64,000 nucleotides of DNA from Bog-756 sp963704615 (GCA_963704615.1 OY969923.1:2046001-2110000), one strand, 5' to 3'. Shown: positions 16,831 through 25,308, numbered from the stretch's first letter. Numbers and translations are program-made. Notes: a model not told the origin generated them from the sequence alone.

Positions 16831-17768
16831 TCGTCCTCGTCGTGGACGTACCGGCGTCGCTCGACGGGATCCGGGTGGACAAGGCCGTCGCCCTTCTGGC
16901 CGACATGTCCCGGTCGTCGGTCGACACCCTCGTCGACCAAGGACGGGTCCAGGTCGACGGGGTGGCGGTGACCAGTCGGAGCACCGCCTTGCGACGCGGC
17001 CAGCAGCTGACAATCGACCGCGGTGACGAACCCGCCCCTCGGGTCCCCGAGGGCGATCCTTCGGTTCCCTTCGCGGTCGTCTATGACGATCCCGAGCTCA
17101 TCGTGGTGGACAAACCAGCCGGTGTGGTCGTCCACCCCGGCCCTGGCCACCGGACCGGGACACTGGTCCATGGCCTGCTCCACCGGTTCCCCGAGCTGGC
17201 CGGGCTGCCCGCCTCGGTGGGGGGCGATCCCGATCGCCCGGGCATCGTCCATCGGCTCGACCGGGGGACCTCGGGCCTGATGGTGGTGGCCCGGACCCCC
17301 GATTCCTACCGCGCCCTGGTCAGCCTGCTGGGGGACCGTCAGGTGTCGCGGGCCTACCGGGCGTTGGTCTTCGGCCGCGTCGAGGGCGAGTCCGGGGTGG
17401 TCGATGCTCCGGTGGGCCGATCGGTGAGCTCACCGACCCGGATGGCGGTGTCGGCCAAGGGCAAGGAGGCGAGAACTCGCTACCGAGTCGAGGGCCGCTT
17501 CACCCTCCCGGTCCCGACCACCCTGCTGACGGCCACCCTCGAGACCGGCCGCACCCACCAGATCCGTGTCCACCTGTCCGCCATCGGTCACCCGGTGGTG
17601 GGCGACGAGGTCTACGGACGCGGCCGGTCGCGACCCGGAGTGGAGGTCACCCGACCGTTCCTCCATGCCCAGGCGCTGGCTTTTGACCACCCGCGCACCG
17701 GAGAGCGCATGGCGTGGACATCGGACCTCCCCGACGACCTGGCCGATCAGCTCAACCGTCTCTCGTAG
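16827..17768 (+). CDS. rluD: RluA/RluD-family 23S rRNA pseudouridine synthase
   Basis: A 313-residue enzyme with an N-terminal S4 RNA-binding domain (about 12-65, SRSSVDTLVDQGRVQVDG) and a pseudouridine synthase domain. The catalytic Asp145 lies in HRLDRGTSG (142-150); GRTHQIRVHLSAIGHPVVGD follows. By family it modifies uridines in large-subunit rRNA; the exact site is inferred. The GTG start overlaps lspA (GTGA). Confidence 0.9.
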   Translation: MIVLVVDVPASLDGIRVDKAVALLADMSRSSVDTLVDQGRVQVDGVAVTSRSTALRRGQQLTIDRGDEPAPRVPEGDPSVPFAVVYDDPELIVVDKPAGVVVHPGPGHRTGTLVHGLLHRFPELAGLPASVGGDPDRPGIVHRLDRGTSGLMVVARTPDSYRALVSLLGDRQVSRAYRALVFGRVEGESGVVDAPVGRSVSSPTRMAVSAKGKEARTRYRVEGRFTLPVPTTLLTATLETGRTHQIRVHLSAIGHPVVGDEVYGRGRSRPGVEVTRPFLHAQALAFDHPRTGERMAWTSDLPDDLADQLNRLS

Positions 17769-17818
17769 TCGTCACCTCACCCGGGGCCGGCGGGCCGGCG
17801 GGCCGTGAGCCGGCACGG

Positions 17819-18784
17819 TCAGGCGGCCTCGTGGGCGGCTTCGAGCATGTCGCTGTCGGCCAGAACCTCGAGGGCCTCGGCCTCGGCCTGGCGCACCTTG
17901 CGGACCCCGATGCCCAGCCGCTCGGCCGTGGTCTGCAGCGACGCCGGATCGCTTCCGTCGAATCCGAATCGGTGGCGGATGACCTGACGCTGCAGATCGG
18001 AGAGCCGATCGACCGCCTGTCGCACCAGATCCAAAGTGAGTTCGGAGGCGATGTCGTCCTCGAAGTCGTTGACATCGGTCGACACCAGGTCGCCGAGCGT
18101 GGCCGTCGAATCGGTGGTGGCCGGTTGATCGAGGCTGGCGACCACCCGGGCCGCTTGGGCCAGATCGGCGCGCACCGCCGCGGTGGTGTTGGTGGCGTTG
18201 TCGAGCTCCTCATCGGTGGGCGGCCGCTGATACTGGTGGGTCAGCTCCCAGGTGGCCGCGTCGACCTGTTGATTGCGCTCGGCGACCTCCATGGGGAGGC
18301 GAATGGTCCGACCGTTCTGCTGCACGGCCCGCTGGAGGGCCTGACGGATCCACCACGTTGCGTAGGTCGAGAACCGGAAGCCGCGCTCCCAGTCGAACTT
18401 GTCGACCGCCCTCATCAGGCCGAAGGTGCCCTCCTGGATGAGGTCCGGCAGATCGACGCCGCGGTCCTGGTAGCGACGGGCCCAGTGGACGACCAGTCGC
18501 AGGTTGGCGGCCACCATCTCCCGGCGGGCCTCGTCGTCGCCGGCCGCGACTCGCTTGGCCAGCTCGGTCTGGGCGTTGTGATCGGGCAACGGGTGGTGAT
18601 CGAGATCACGGAGGAACAGCCCGAGGCTGTCGGCGTCCGAACTCCGGTTGCGTCCCGCCGAGGACGGGCGCGACCGACCGCCGGGGGCATTCGCCTCCCT
18701 GACCGCGGGTACAGCCGCGGACCGTCGCTCCGGCGTGGGAGCGCCCGCTCGGTTCTTCTCCCTACTCACGGTGCCAGTCGCCAT
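17819..18784 (-). CDS. RNA polymerase sigma-70 family factor (SigB/HrdB-like, group 1-2)
   Basis: A 321-residue sigma factor with regions 1.2 through 4. After a disordered basic N-terminus (1-45) come SDADSLGLFLRDLDHHPLL-type region 1.2, region 2 (LVVHWARRYQDRGVDLPDLIQEG, KFSTYATWWIRQAL-like), region 3 (IRLPMEVAERNQQV) and region 4 (LSDLQRQVIRHRFGFDG and a helix-turn-helix). Its length suggests a group 2, SigB-like factor and not the primary RpoD. The ATG at 18784 has GAGGAG six bases upstream, which decides the start. The gene converges with rluD. Confidence 0.9.
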   Translation of the reverse strand: MATGTVSREKNRAGAPTPERRSAAVPAVREANAPGGRSRPSSAGRNRSSDADSLGLFLRDLDHHPLPDHNAQTELAKRVAAGDDEARREMVAANLRLVVHWARRYQDRGVDLPDLIQEGTFGLMRAVDKFDWERGFRFSTYATWWIRQALQRAVQQNGRTIRLPMEVAERNQQVDAATWELTHQYQRPPTDEELDNATNTTAAVRADLAQAARVVASLDQPATTDSTATLGDLVSTDVNDFEDDIASELTLDLVRQAVDRLSDLQRQVIRHRFGFDGSDPASLQTTAERLGIGVRKVRQAEAEALEVLADSDMLEAAHEAA

Positions 18785-18824
18785 CCGTCTCCTCGACAAT
18801 TCTCCTGGGCATGACAGATCGTTC

Positions 18825-18850
18825 AACGCCTGATCGGCTCTGGACATTCC
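18825..18850 (-). promoter_or_regulatory. Candidate ECF (SigR/SigH-type) promoter for the sigma gene
   Basis: On the minus strand GGAAT (18850-18846), an 18-base spacer and GTT (18827-18825) match the GGAAT-N18-GTT consensus of SigR/SigH/SigE-class promoters. It lies about 30 bases upstream of a plausible start for the sigma gene. SigB- and HrdB/HrdD-type genes are known ECF targets in mycobacteria and Streptomyces. Confidence 0.45.
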
Positions 18851-18942
18851 AGATATGTCATTCCCTCCCGAGCGGATCTCACACCGACCGATTTCGGTCC
18901 CCCGGTTTGCGTTCTCCCTGCTCGGAGTGGTCGGCTGTCGGA

Positions 18943-19512
18943 ATGGCCCGGCATCGGTGCGTGCTCGTCCGCCACGGGGAGACAGCATGGAGCCAGAACG
19001 GTCGCCACACCGGGCACACCGATCTGCCGCTTCTGCCCGAGGGTGAGGCCCAGGCCCGGGCCTTGGCCCCGATGCTGGCCGGCTACGACTTCACCCTCGT
19101 CCTGACCAGTCCACTGCTCCGGGCCCGGGAGACGTGCGCTCTGGCCGGGTTGGGTGACCGGGCCGTGATCGAACCGGACCTGGTCGAGTGGGACTACGGC
19201 TCCTATGAGGGTCTGACCACCGCCGAGATCAGGCGCGACCGCCCCGAGTGGGACCTGTTCGACCACGGGGCCCAGGGAGGGGAGAGCGCCGAGGACGTCG
19301 GTCGCCGGGTGGATCGGGTCATCGCCCGGGTGCGGGCGGCGCCCGGCCCGGTGGCCTGCGTGGCCCACGGCCACGTGCTCCGGGCCTTGGCTTCCCGCTG
19401 GGTCGGGCTGGCCGCGTCGTCGGCCCGCCGTTTCGGGCTGGCCCCGGCGTCGATCAGCGAACTGGGGTGGGAGCGCGAACAGGCGATCATCTCGCTGTGG
19501 AACCGGCGCTGA
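18943..19512 (+). CDS. Histidine phosphatase (phosphoglycerate-mutase-like)
   Basis: A 189-residue protein of the histidine phosphatase branch. The catalytic LVRHGET motif is near the N-terminus, TSPLLRARETC carries the second Arg, EWDYGSYEG the acid, and VAHGHVLRAL the second catalytic His. Substrate is not predictable; many such proteins are phosphatases rather than glycolytic mutases. I chose the ATG at 18943 because the family motif begins seven residues later; upstream codons are non-homologous. Confidence 0.82.
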   Translation: MARHRCVLVRHGETAWSQNGRHTGHTDLPLLPEGEAQARALAPMLAGYDFTLVLTSPLLRARETCALAGLGDRAVIEPDLVEWDYGSYEGLTTAEIRRDRPEWDLFDHGAQGGESAEDVGRRVDRVIARVRAAPGPVACVAHGHVLRALASRWVGLAASSARRFGLAPASISELGWEREQAIISLWNRR

Positions 19513-19529
19513 CCACCTCCATCAGGGGA

Positions 19530-19554
19530 TCGGCGGAGCCGGCGGGACCGCCGA
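19530..19554 (+). terminator. Hairpin between convergent genes
   Basis: A 7-base-pair stem (19530-19536 with 19548-19554) and an 11-base loop fill the 46-base gap between the convergent phosphatase and Rrf2 genes. It could serve both strands; there is no U-run. Confidence 0.4.
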
Positions 19555-19558
19555 AGGG

Positions 19559-20008
19559 TCAGCCTGCGCTCTGGCGAAGTGCCGGTGCCCGGCCCTGGGC
19601 CCGGGCCACCATGTCGGCCAGAGTGAACGAGTCGAGGTGGGTGCGCATGCGCTCGCCCAGATCGGCCCACACGGTAAGCAACACGCACTGCCCCTCGTGG
19701 TCGCAGGCGCCGTTCTCGTGGGGAAGGCCGAAGTCTCCGGCCACGATGGGCCCGTCGACCGCCGACACGATCTGGGACAGGGTGATCTCGTCGGGGGGAC
19801 GGGCCAGCACGTAGCCGCCGCCCACCCCGCGCTTGGAGCGGACCAGCCCCGCCCCCTTCAGGGCGAGCAGGATCTGTTCGAGGTAGGGCTGGGGGAGCCC
19901 GGTGCGCTCGGCGATGTCCCTGACCGCCGTGGGTCCCTCCCCGTTGGTGTGCAGCGCCAGAGAGAGGAGAGCCCGGCTGGCGTAATCACCCCGCGTCGAA
20001 ACCTTCAC
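19559..20008 (-). CDS. Rrf2-family transcriptional regulator
   Basis: A 149-residue winged-helix regulator. The start (MKVSTRGDYASRALLSLAL), the recognition helix LPQPYLEQILLALKGAGLVRSKRGVGGGY and the Rrf2 layout are clear. Only two cysteines remain in the cluster loop (Cys102 and Cys108, C-x5-C), aligning with the second and third IscR ligands; the first Cys and the His ligand are missing. It may bind a cluster in another way, act through a thiol switch or not bind Fe-S. I cannot name its targets. It runs convergent to the phosphatase gene. Confidence 0.85.
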   Translation of the reverse strand: MKVSTRGDYASRALLSLALHTNGEGPTAVRDIAERTGLPQPYLEQILLALKGAGLVRSKRGVGGGYVLARPPDEITLSQIVSAVDGPIVAGDFGLPHENGACDHEGQCVLLTVWADLGERMRTHLDSFTLADMVARAQGRAPALRQSAG

Positions 20009-20099
20009 GAGGCCATGCTATTGCCTGCCCGGTCCTCGAGGGCTGGATTGCCTCCCGAGGAGGAGGGCGGGGCCGGCGTTTGTTGGTGCTGGCCCGGGG

Positions 20100-20774
20100 T
20101 CAGCGACCGCCCAGTCGTCCGGCGGCCAGGTCCTCGGCCATGGCCCATCCAAAGGCCACCAGCCGGCCCCCGGCCTCGACCTCGACACTCTCGAAGAAGG
20201 CGTCCACGTCCGGTCCGGCGCCCGCCTTGGGGCTGACGAAGTCGAAGCCGCCCGCTTCGCAGCCGTCGCCCGCCACCACGAAGGTCCGGTCGTCGATCCG
20301 CCCGTCGGCCCCGAAGCGCTTGGCCAGGCGACGCCCCCAGGCCCGTTCCTCGCCGGTGACCTTGTGCCCCGGACCGGGGACCACGTCGGTCAGCCCGGCG
20401 AAGGCCCGGAATCCCTCGCACCCGAGCAGGCGGGTGCCGACCAGCACGTCCTCGTCGGGAAAGGCCAAGAGGGCCCGGCGGTACTTGTCGCCCATCATCG
20501 CCCGGAGCACGCTGTCGGCCCGGGAGGTGCGGTCCACGGTGGCCAGCCCGATGAGCAGGGAGGGTGTCCCGCCGATGCGTTCGAGGGTGGAGAACGAGTA
20601 GCCCCGGAGCTTGCTCCCCTCCCGGACCCTGGTGACCAGCACCCACTCCTCTCGTTGTTTGGAGAGGAAGCCGATATCGAATCGTGGCTCCCGCTCGGCG
20701 CAGATGTCGGCCATTTCGGCCAGCTCGGCGTCACTGATCGATGTGCAGTCCTTGGTCTCCACCTTGATGGACAT
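20100..20774 (-). CDS. Uncharacterised protein, possibly GNAT-like
   Basis: A 224-residue soluble protein I do not recognise. The N-terminal SISDAELAEMADICAERE and following FLSKQREEWVLVTRV...LIGLATVDRTSRAD look weakly like a GNAT acetyltransferase core, but no clear acetyl-CoA loop is seen. The C-terminal half contains RFGADGRIDDRTFVV and an acidic end. I chose the ATG at 20774 because coding character begins there. Its stop lies 91 bases upstream of the Rrf2 gene, so the two might be co-transcribed. Confidence 0.6.
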   Translation of the reverse strand: MSIKVETKDCTSISDAELAEMADICAEREPRFDIGFLSKQREEWVLVTRVREGSKLRGYSFSTLERIGGTPSLLIGLATVDRTSRADSVLRAMMGDKYRRALLAFPDEDVLVGTRLLGCEGFRAFAGLTDVVPGPGHKVTGEERAWGRRLAKRFGADGRIDDRTFVVAGDGCEAGGFDFVSPKAGAGPDVDAFFESVEVEAGGRLVAFGWAMAEDLAAGRLGGR

Positions 20775-20906
20775 ATGCCGTTCCGTACTCCTCGGTCTCC
20801 CTTGCGGCGTAGCCGCCGGCTCCGAACTGGCGTGGACGCCCCCAACTCCGCCGAACCGGGCTGGTCGGACGGGTGTGCGGGTCTCCACGCCAGGAGCCGT
20901 TCCCCG

Positions 20907-20935
20907 ATTTTACGGGATTTAGAGGCCCGTGTCGT
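20907..20935 (-). promoter_or_regulatory. Candidate promoter for the uncharacterised gene at 20100-20774
   Basis: On the minus strand ACGACA (20935-20930), a 17-base spacer and TAAAAT (20912-20907) sit in an AT-rich island that stands out from the surrounding GC-rich DNA. The implied leader is about 125 bases. Confidence 0.4.
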
Positions 20936-20949
20936 ATCCGGGGCCCGAC

Positions 20950-20981
20950 GGCGACCCCTCGCGTCCCGTTTCGGGGTCGCC
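20950..20981 (-). terminator. Inverted repeat after dnaE
   Basis: A perfect 9-base-pair stem (20950-20958 with 20973-20981) with a 14-base loop lies 23 bases beyond the dnaE stop. There is no U-run, so it is a candidate U-less terminator between dnaE and the downstream promoter. Confidence 0.5.
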
Positions 20982-21003
20982 AGGCCGGGGTTCGGGCGGC
21001 CGC

Positions 21004-24000
21004 TCAGGCCTGGATGGCGTTGGGGCCGAGCAAGACCCTCAGCTCGCCGACCAGACCCCGCCGGCTGTCCACGTTGAACTCGGGCGGCAGGCGGAGCACC
21101 TTGTCACCCACGTGCAGGAAGACCGGCGAGTCGCCCGGATGCTCGGCCAGGAGGCGCTTCAACCCCTCGACCGTGCTGTCGGTCAGGCTGTGGACAGGGA
21201 GGGAGACCCGCAGGTCACTGGAACCGTCGATGGTGAGCTCGGGCCGCTGGACCTCGAGGCAGACCAGCTTGAGACGGTCGTCCCGCATGTCCAGGCGGGC
21301 CTTCAGCACCACGATGACGTCGTCGTCGAGGAGCGCACCGCAGTCGGCCATGGCCTTGGGGAAGACGAACACCTCGATGGAGGCGTTGAGATCCTCGAGC
21401 ACGAAGGTCGCCATCAAGTCGCCCTTCTTGGTGTAGCGCCGGGCCAGGTCGGTCACCACCCCACCGACCACCCGGACCTGGCCCTCCCCTCCGTACCCCG
21501 GGGGCCCTCCGGCCGTGCCGGCGTCGTCGAGGTCACCGTCGCGCAGCTCGGCCAGGGTGCAGTCGGTCAGCCGGGCCAGGGACCCCTCCAGCCCCATGAG
21601 CGGGTGGTCGCTGATGTAGAGCCCGAGCATCTCCTTCTCGAAGGCCATCCGCTGGGCCTTGGTGAACTCGGTGTCGGGGATGGGGATCCGGGTGTCGGCG
21701 AACCCCACCGTCCCTCCCGCCGATTCCGGCTCCAGGGCGGCGAACAGGGAGACGACCCCGGCGTCGTGCTCCCGGCGTCGTTCGAGAGTCCGATCGACGA
21801 TCTCCTCGAAGCTCAGGCACAGTCCCCGCCGCGGATGACCGAGGGAATCGAATCCACCCGCCTTGATCAACGACTCGATGGTCCGTTTGTTGAGGACCTG
21901 GGGATCGACACGCTGACAGAAGTCGTAGAAGTCGGCGTAGGGACCGTTGCCTTCGCGCTCGGCCACGATGTGAGCCACCAGGCCCTCACCCACATTCCGG
22001 ACTGCGGCCAGTCCGAAGGTGATGGCCCCGGGGCTCTCCCCTCGGGCGCCGACCGTACCCTGTCCACCGGAGTAGTCGGCGGCGAACTCGGCCAGCGACC
22101 TGTTGACGTCGGGTACCAGGGTCTCGATCCCGAGCGACCGGCACTCGCCCAGGTACACCGCGGTCTTGTCCTTGTTGTCCTTGACCGAGGTGAGCAGGCT
22201 GGCCAGGTACTCGACCGGATGATGGGCCTTCAACCAGGCCGTCTGGTAGGCGATGAACCCGTAGCCGTAGGCGTGCGACTTGTTGAAGGCGTAGTCGGCG
22301 AAGGGTTCGATGATGTCGAACAGGGCCGTGCCCAGACCCTCGTCATAGCCAGTGGCCACACAGCCGGCCACGAACTTCTCGCGTTCGGCCTGGATGAGGG
22401 CGCGGATCTTCTTGCCGCAGGCCTTGCGCAAATTGTCCGCCTCGGACAGGTCGTACCCGGCGATCTTTTGGGCCACCCGCATGACCGACTCCTGATAGAT
22501 CATCAAGCCGTAGGTGTCGCCGAGGATCGCTTCCAGGTCGGGGTGCAGGTAGGAGACCGACTGGCGCCCGTTCTTCCGGTCGGCGTAGTCGCGGTGCATG
22601 TTGGCGGCCATCGGCCCCGGGCGGTACAGGGCGACCAGCGCGGCGACGTCGTCGAAGGTGGTGGGGGCCAGCGAGCGCATCAACGAGCGCATGGGCCCGC
22701 CTTCCAGCTGGAACACGCCCATCGAGTCGCCCTTGCACAGCATGGCGAAGGTTTCCGGGTCGTCGAGCGGGATCCCGTCGATGTCCGGTCGGGTGCCGGT
22801 CGACACCTCGATGAGGTCGAGGGACCTCTCGATGACCGAGAGGTTGCGGAGCCCAAGGAAGTCCATCTTGAGAAGACCCAGATCCTCCACGCCGTGCATC
22901 TCGTACTGGGTGACGATGGGCGCGTTGGCGGGATCGTTCCCGTCCGGTTTGCGCTGGACGGGGACGTACTCGGTCAAGGGTTCGTCGGTGATCACCACCG
23001 CGGCGGCGTGGATGCCGTCCTGTCGCCGCAGCCCCTCGAGGCCCTTGGCCACGTCGATCACCCGCTTGGCCTCGGGGTCGGTGTCGTACATCCCCCGCAG
23101 CTCGCCGGCGGCGGCGAACCCCTCGTCGTGTCCCTCGGTCCGGGTCAGGCAGGCGGCCAGGGGGGTGTCCCGACCCATCAGCAACGGGGGCATCGCCTTG
23201 GCGATCTTGTCGCCCACCACGTAGGGATAGCCGAGGACCCGGGCGGCGTCGCGCACCGCGGCCCGCGCCTTGATGGTCGAGAAGGTGACGATCTGGGCCA
23301 CGTGGTCGGCCCCGTAGCGTTCGGCGGCGTACTTGATCATCTCGCCCCGGTAGCGCTCGTCGAAGTCCATGTCGATGTCGGGCATCTGACGCCGCCCGGG
23401 ATTGAGGAACCGCTCGAAGAGCAGGTCGTAGCGGATCGGATCGACGTCGACGATGCGGAGGCAGTAGGCCACGCAGCAACCGGCGGCCGAGCCTCGTCCC
23501 GGTCCCACCCGGATCTGGCGCGACCGGGCGAACCGGATGAGGTCCCACACCACCAAGAAGTAGGCGGAGAAGCCCATGTCGTGGATCACGTCGAGCTCGA
23601 AGTCGAGGCGTGACATGACCGCCGCCGGTAGGGGGCGTCCGTAGCGCTCCTCGGCCCCCTCGAGGCTCAGGTGGCGGAGGTACCTGGCCGCGCCCTCCTC
23701 GTAGGTGGCCCCGTCGAACTCCGCCGGTACGGGGAAGCGGGGGAGGCTGGTCCGGCCGAAATCGATCTCGACGGCGGCGCGCTCGGCGATGAGCAGTGTG
23801 TTGTCGCACGCTTCGGGCACCTCGGCGAAGAGATGGCGCATCTCGGCGGCCGACTTCAGGTAGTGCTCGTCGCCTTCGAATTTGAAGCGCTTGGGATCGT
23901 CGATGAGCGCGCCGGTCTGGACGCACAGCAGGGCGTCTTGGACAACGTGATCCTCGCGATGGGTGTAGTGGCTGTCGTTGGTGGCCAGCAGGGGCGCCCC

Positions 24001-24636
24001 GATGCGCCGGGCGATCTCGACCAGGGCCGGGTTGGTCTTGTGCTGTTCGGGCAGTCCGTGGTCCTGCAGCTCCACGAACAGGTTCCCCTTGCCGAAAATG
24101 TCCTGCAACCGGGCAGCCAAGGCCTCGGCCTTGATCCGGTCGTCGGCCAGCAGGGCCTGGAGCACCACCCCGCCCAGGCACCCGGTGGTGGCGATCAGGC
24201 CGGTGCTGTGACGGGCCAGCAGCTCCCAGTCGAGCCGTGGCTTGTAGTAGTAGCCCTCGAGGTAGGCGGCCGAGGACAGCTTGAGCAGATTGCGGTAACC
24301 CTCGGTGGACTCGGCCAGCAGGGTCAGGTGATAGTAGAGCTTCTCCCCGCCGGCGACATCGCCCCCGGTGTCGTCGATCTTGCCCCGACGCACCGGGCGT
24401 TCGTGCCGCGACTCGGCGGCCATGTACGCCTCGGTCCCGATGACCGGGTTGATCCCGGCTTGGCGACAGGCGGCGTAGAAGTCGAGGACCCCGTACATGT
24501 TCCCGTGGTCGGTGATCCCGAGCGCCGGTTGGCCGTCGGCCACCGCGGCCTCGACCAATTCGCCGATGCGGGCGGCTCCGTCCAACATCGAGAACTCGGT
24601 GTGGGTGTGTAGGTGTGCGAACGACCGTGTGGCCAA
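21004..24636 (-). CDS. dnaE: DNA polymerase III alpha subunit (DnaE1)
   Basis: A 1210-residue replicative polymerase. The N-terminal PHP domain (about 1-280) keeps its full set of metal ligands by eye (HLHTHTEFSMLDG, TDHGN, GTEAY, YYHLTLL, TTGCLGG, TNDSHY), as in actinobacterial DnaE1 where PHP is the proofreading 3'-5' exonuclease. The catalytic PDIDMDF motif is at 419-425 (Asp420, 422, 424) after GRGSAAG. The C-terminus carries the helix-hairpin-helix and OB-fold regions. The start is TTG at 24636, with AGGGAGG about 12 bases upstream. It runs alone, with 151 bases before bpa. Confidence 0.96.
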   Translation of the reverse strand: MATRSFAHLHTHTEFSMLDGAARIGELVEAAVADGQPALGITDHGNMYGVLDFYAACRQAGINPVIGTEAYMAAESRHERPVRRGKIDDTGGDVAGGEKLYYHLTLLAESTEGYRNLLKLSSAAYLEGYYYKPRLDWELLARHSTGLIATTGCLGGVVLQALLADDRIKAEALAARLQDIFGKGNLFVELQDHGLPEQHKTNPALVEIARRIGAPLLATNDSHYTHREDHVVQDALLCVQTGALIDDPKRFKFEGDEHYLKSAAEMRHLFAEVPEACDNTLLIAERAAVEIDFGRTSLPRFPVPAEFDGATYEEGAARYLRHLSLEGAEERYGRPLPAAVMSRLDFELDVIHDMGFSAYFLVVWDLIRFARSRQIRVGPGRGSAAGCCVAYCLRIVDVDPIRYDLLFERFLNPGRRQMPDIDMDFDERYRGEMIKYAAERYGADHVAQIVTFSTIKARAAVRDAARVLGYPYVVGDKIAKAMPPLLMGRDTPLAACLTRTEGHDEGFAAAGELRGMYDTDPEAKRVIDVAKGLEGLRRQDGIHAAAVVITDEPLTEYVPVQRKPDGNDPANAPIVTQYEMHGVEDLGLLKMDFLGLRNLSVIERSLDLIEVSTGTRPDIDGIPLDDPETFAMLCKGDSMGVFQLEGGPMRSLMRSLAPTTFDDVAALVALYRPGPMAANMHRDYADRKNGRQSVSYLHPDLEAILGDTYGLMIYQESVMRVAQKIAGYDLSEADNLRKACGKKIRALIQAEREKFVAGCVATGYDEGLGTALFDIIEPFADYAFNKSHAYGYGFIAYQTAWLKAHHPVEYLASLLTSVKDNKDKTAVYLGECRSLGIETLVPDVNRSLAEFAADYSGGQGTVGARGESPGAITFGLAAVRNVGEGLVAHIVAEREGNGPYADFYDFCQRVDPQVLNKRTIESLIKAGGFDSLGHPRRGLCLSFEEIVDRTLERRREHDAGVVSLFAALEPESAGGTVGFADTRIPIPDTEFTKAQRMAFEKEMLGLYISDHPLMGLEGSLARLTDCTLAELRDGDLDDAGTAGGPPGYGGEGQVRVVGGVVTDLARRYTKKGDLMATFVLEDLNASIEVFVFPKAMADCGALLDDDVIVVLKARLDMRDDRLKLVCLEVQRPELTIDGSSDLRVSLPVHSLTDSTVEGLKRLLAEHPGDSPVFLHVGDKVLRLPPEFNVDSRRGLVGELRVLLGPNAIQA

Positions 24637-24680
24637 CGAGCAGGATCCTCCCTCGGCGCTCTCGCCTTCTGTGGCCGCAG

Positions 24681-24701
24681 TTCTCCACAGGGTGTGGACG
24701 A
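24681..24701. promoter_or_regulatory. Inverted pair of DnaA-box-like 9-mers upstream of dnaE
   Basis: TTCTCCACA (24681-24689) and, on the other strand, TCGTCCACA (24701-24693) face each other across three bases. Each differs by one base from TTGTCCACA, the GC-rich form of the DnaA box. They lie 45-65 bases upstream of the dnaE start. The match may be chance. Confidence 0.3.
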
Positions 24702-24787
24702 GTTACAGCAGTGTCATTCCGACCATAGCGCGGGCCGGGCCGCGCCGCAGGGGTGGGCGATCCGGCCAGGTGGGCCGGTCCCGGCAG

Positions 24788-25306
24788 TCACAAATAGGTC
24801 CCCGGGCGGCCGACCGACGAATCGGTGGCCTGGGGCAGGGACCGCTGGCGCATCTCGTCGAGTTGGGCCCGGGCGGCCACCTGCTGGGCCACCAGGGTGG
24901 CCTGGATCCCATGGAAGAGACCCTCCAACCAGCCGACCAGCTGGGCGTGGGCCACCCGGAGCTCGGCGTCGGACGGTGTGGCGTTGTCGAAGGGCATGGA
25001 GACCCGGTCCAACTCTGCCGCCAGATCGGGCGAGAGCCCCTCGCCCAGCTCGCGGATCGACTGCTCGTAGATCTCTCGGAGACGGCCCCGGCTGGCCTCG
25101 TCCAGGGGCGCCGACCGGACCTCCTCCAACAGCTGCTTGACCATGGACCCGATGCGGAGCAACTTGGCCGGCTGCTCGATCGACTCGCTGGGCCGGTCGT
25201 TCCCGTCGCCCTCGGCCCGGGGTGGCGAGTCGGGAGGCGGGTTCACCAACTCGGGCTGGAGGGGCGCATCGATCATCGGGGGGACGTCGCTCGGGTCGGG
25301 GTCCAT
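24788..25306 (-). CDS. bpa: Bacterial proteasome activator (Bpa/PafE)
   Basis: A 172-residue protein. After a disordered acidic N-terminus (1-42) the core follows the Bpa family closely: EQPAKLLRIGSMVKQLLEEVR, SAPLDEASRGRLREIYEQSIREL, PFDNATPSDAELRVAHAQLVGWLEGLFHGIQ. The C-terminus ends GTYL, like the GQYL motif that docks Bpa rings on the 20S proteasome. Bpa activates ATP-independent protein degradation, so the organism should carry prcBA elsewhere. The ATG at 25306 begins two bases after the upstream phosphodiesterase gene stops. Confidence 0.9.
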   Translation of the reverse strand: MDPDPSDVPPMIDAPLQPELVNPPPDSPPRAEGDGNDRPSESIEQPAKLLRIGSMVKQLLEEVRSAPLDEASRGRLREIYEQSIRELGEGLSPDLAAELDRVSMPFDNATPSDAELRVAHAQLVGWLEGLFHGIQATLVAQQVAARAQLDEMRQRSLPQATDSSVGRPGTYL

Positions 25307-25308
25307 GC

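Noticed and set aside
17769..17818. GC repeat between rluD and the sigma gene as a terminator
   Set aside because: Repeated GCCGGC units can pair in several ways but no single stable stem is convincing.
20929..23613. An 894-residue open frame antisense to dnaE
   Set aside because: GC-rich codons make stops rare on the opposite strand. The frame is a low-complexity shadow rich in Gly/Val/Asp/His, while the dnaE strand shows all family motifs.
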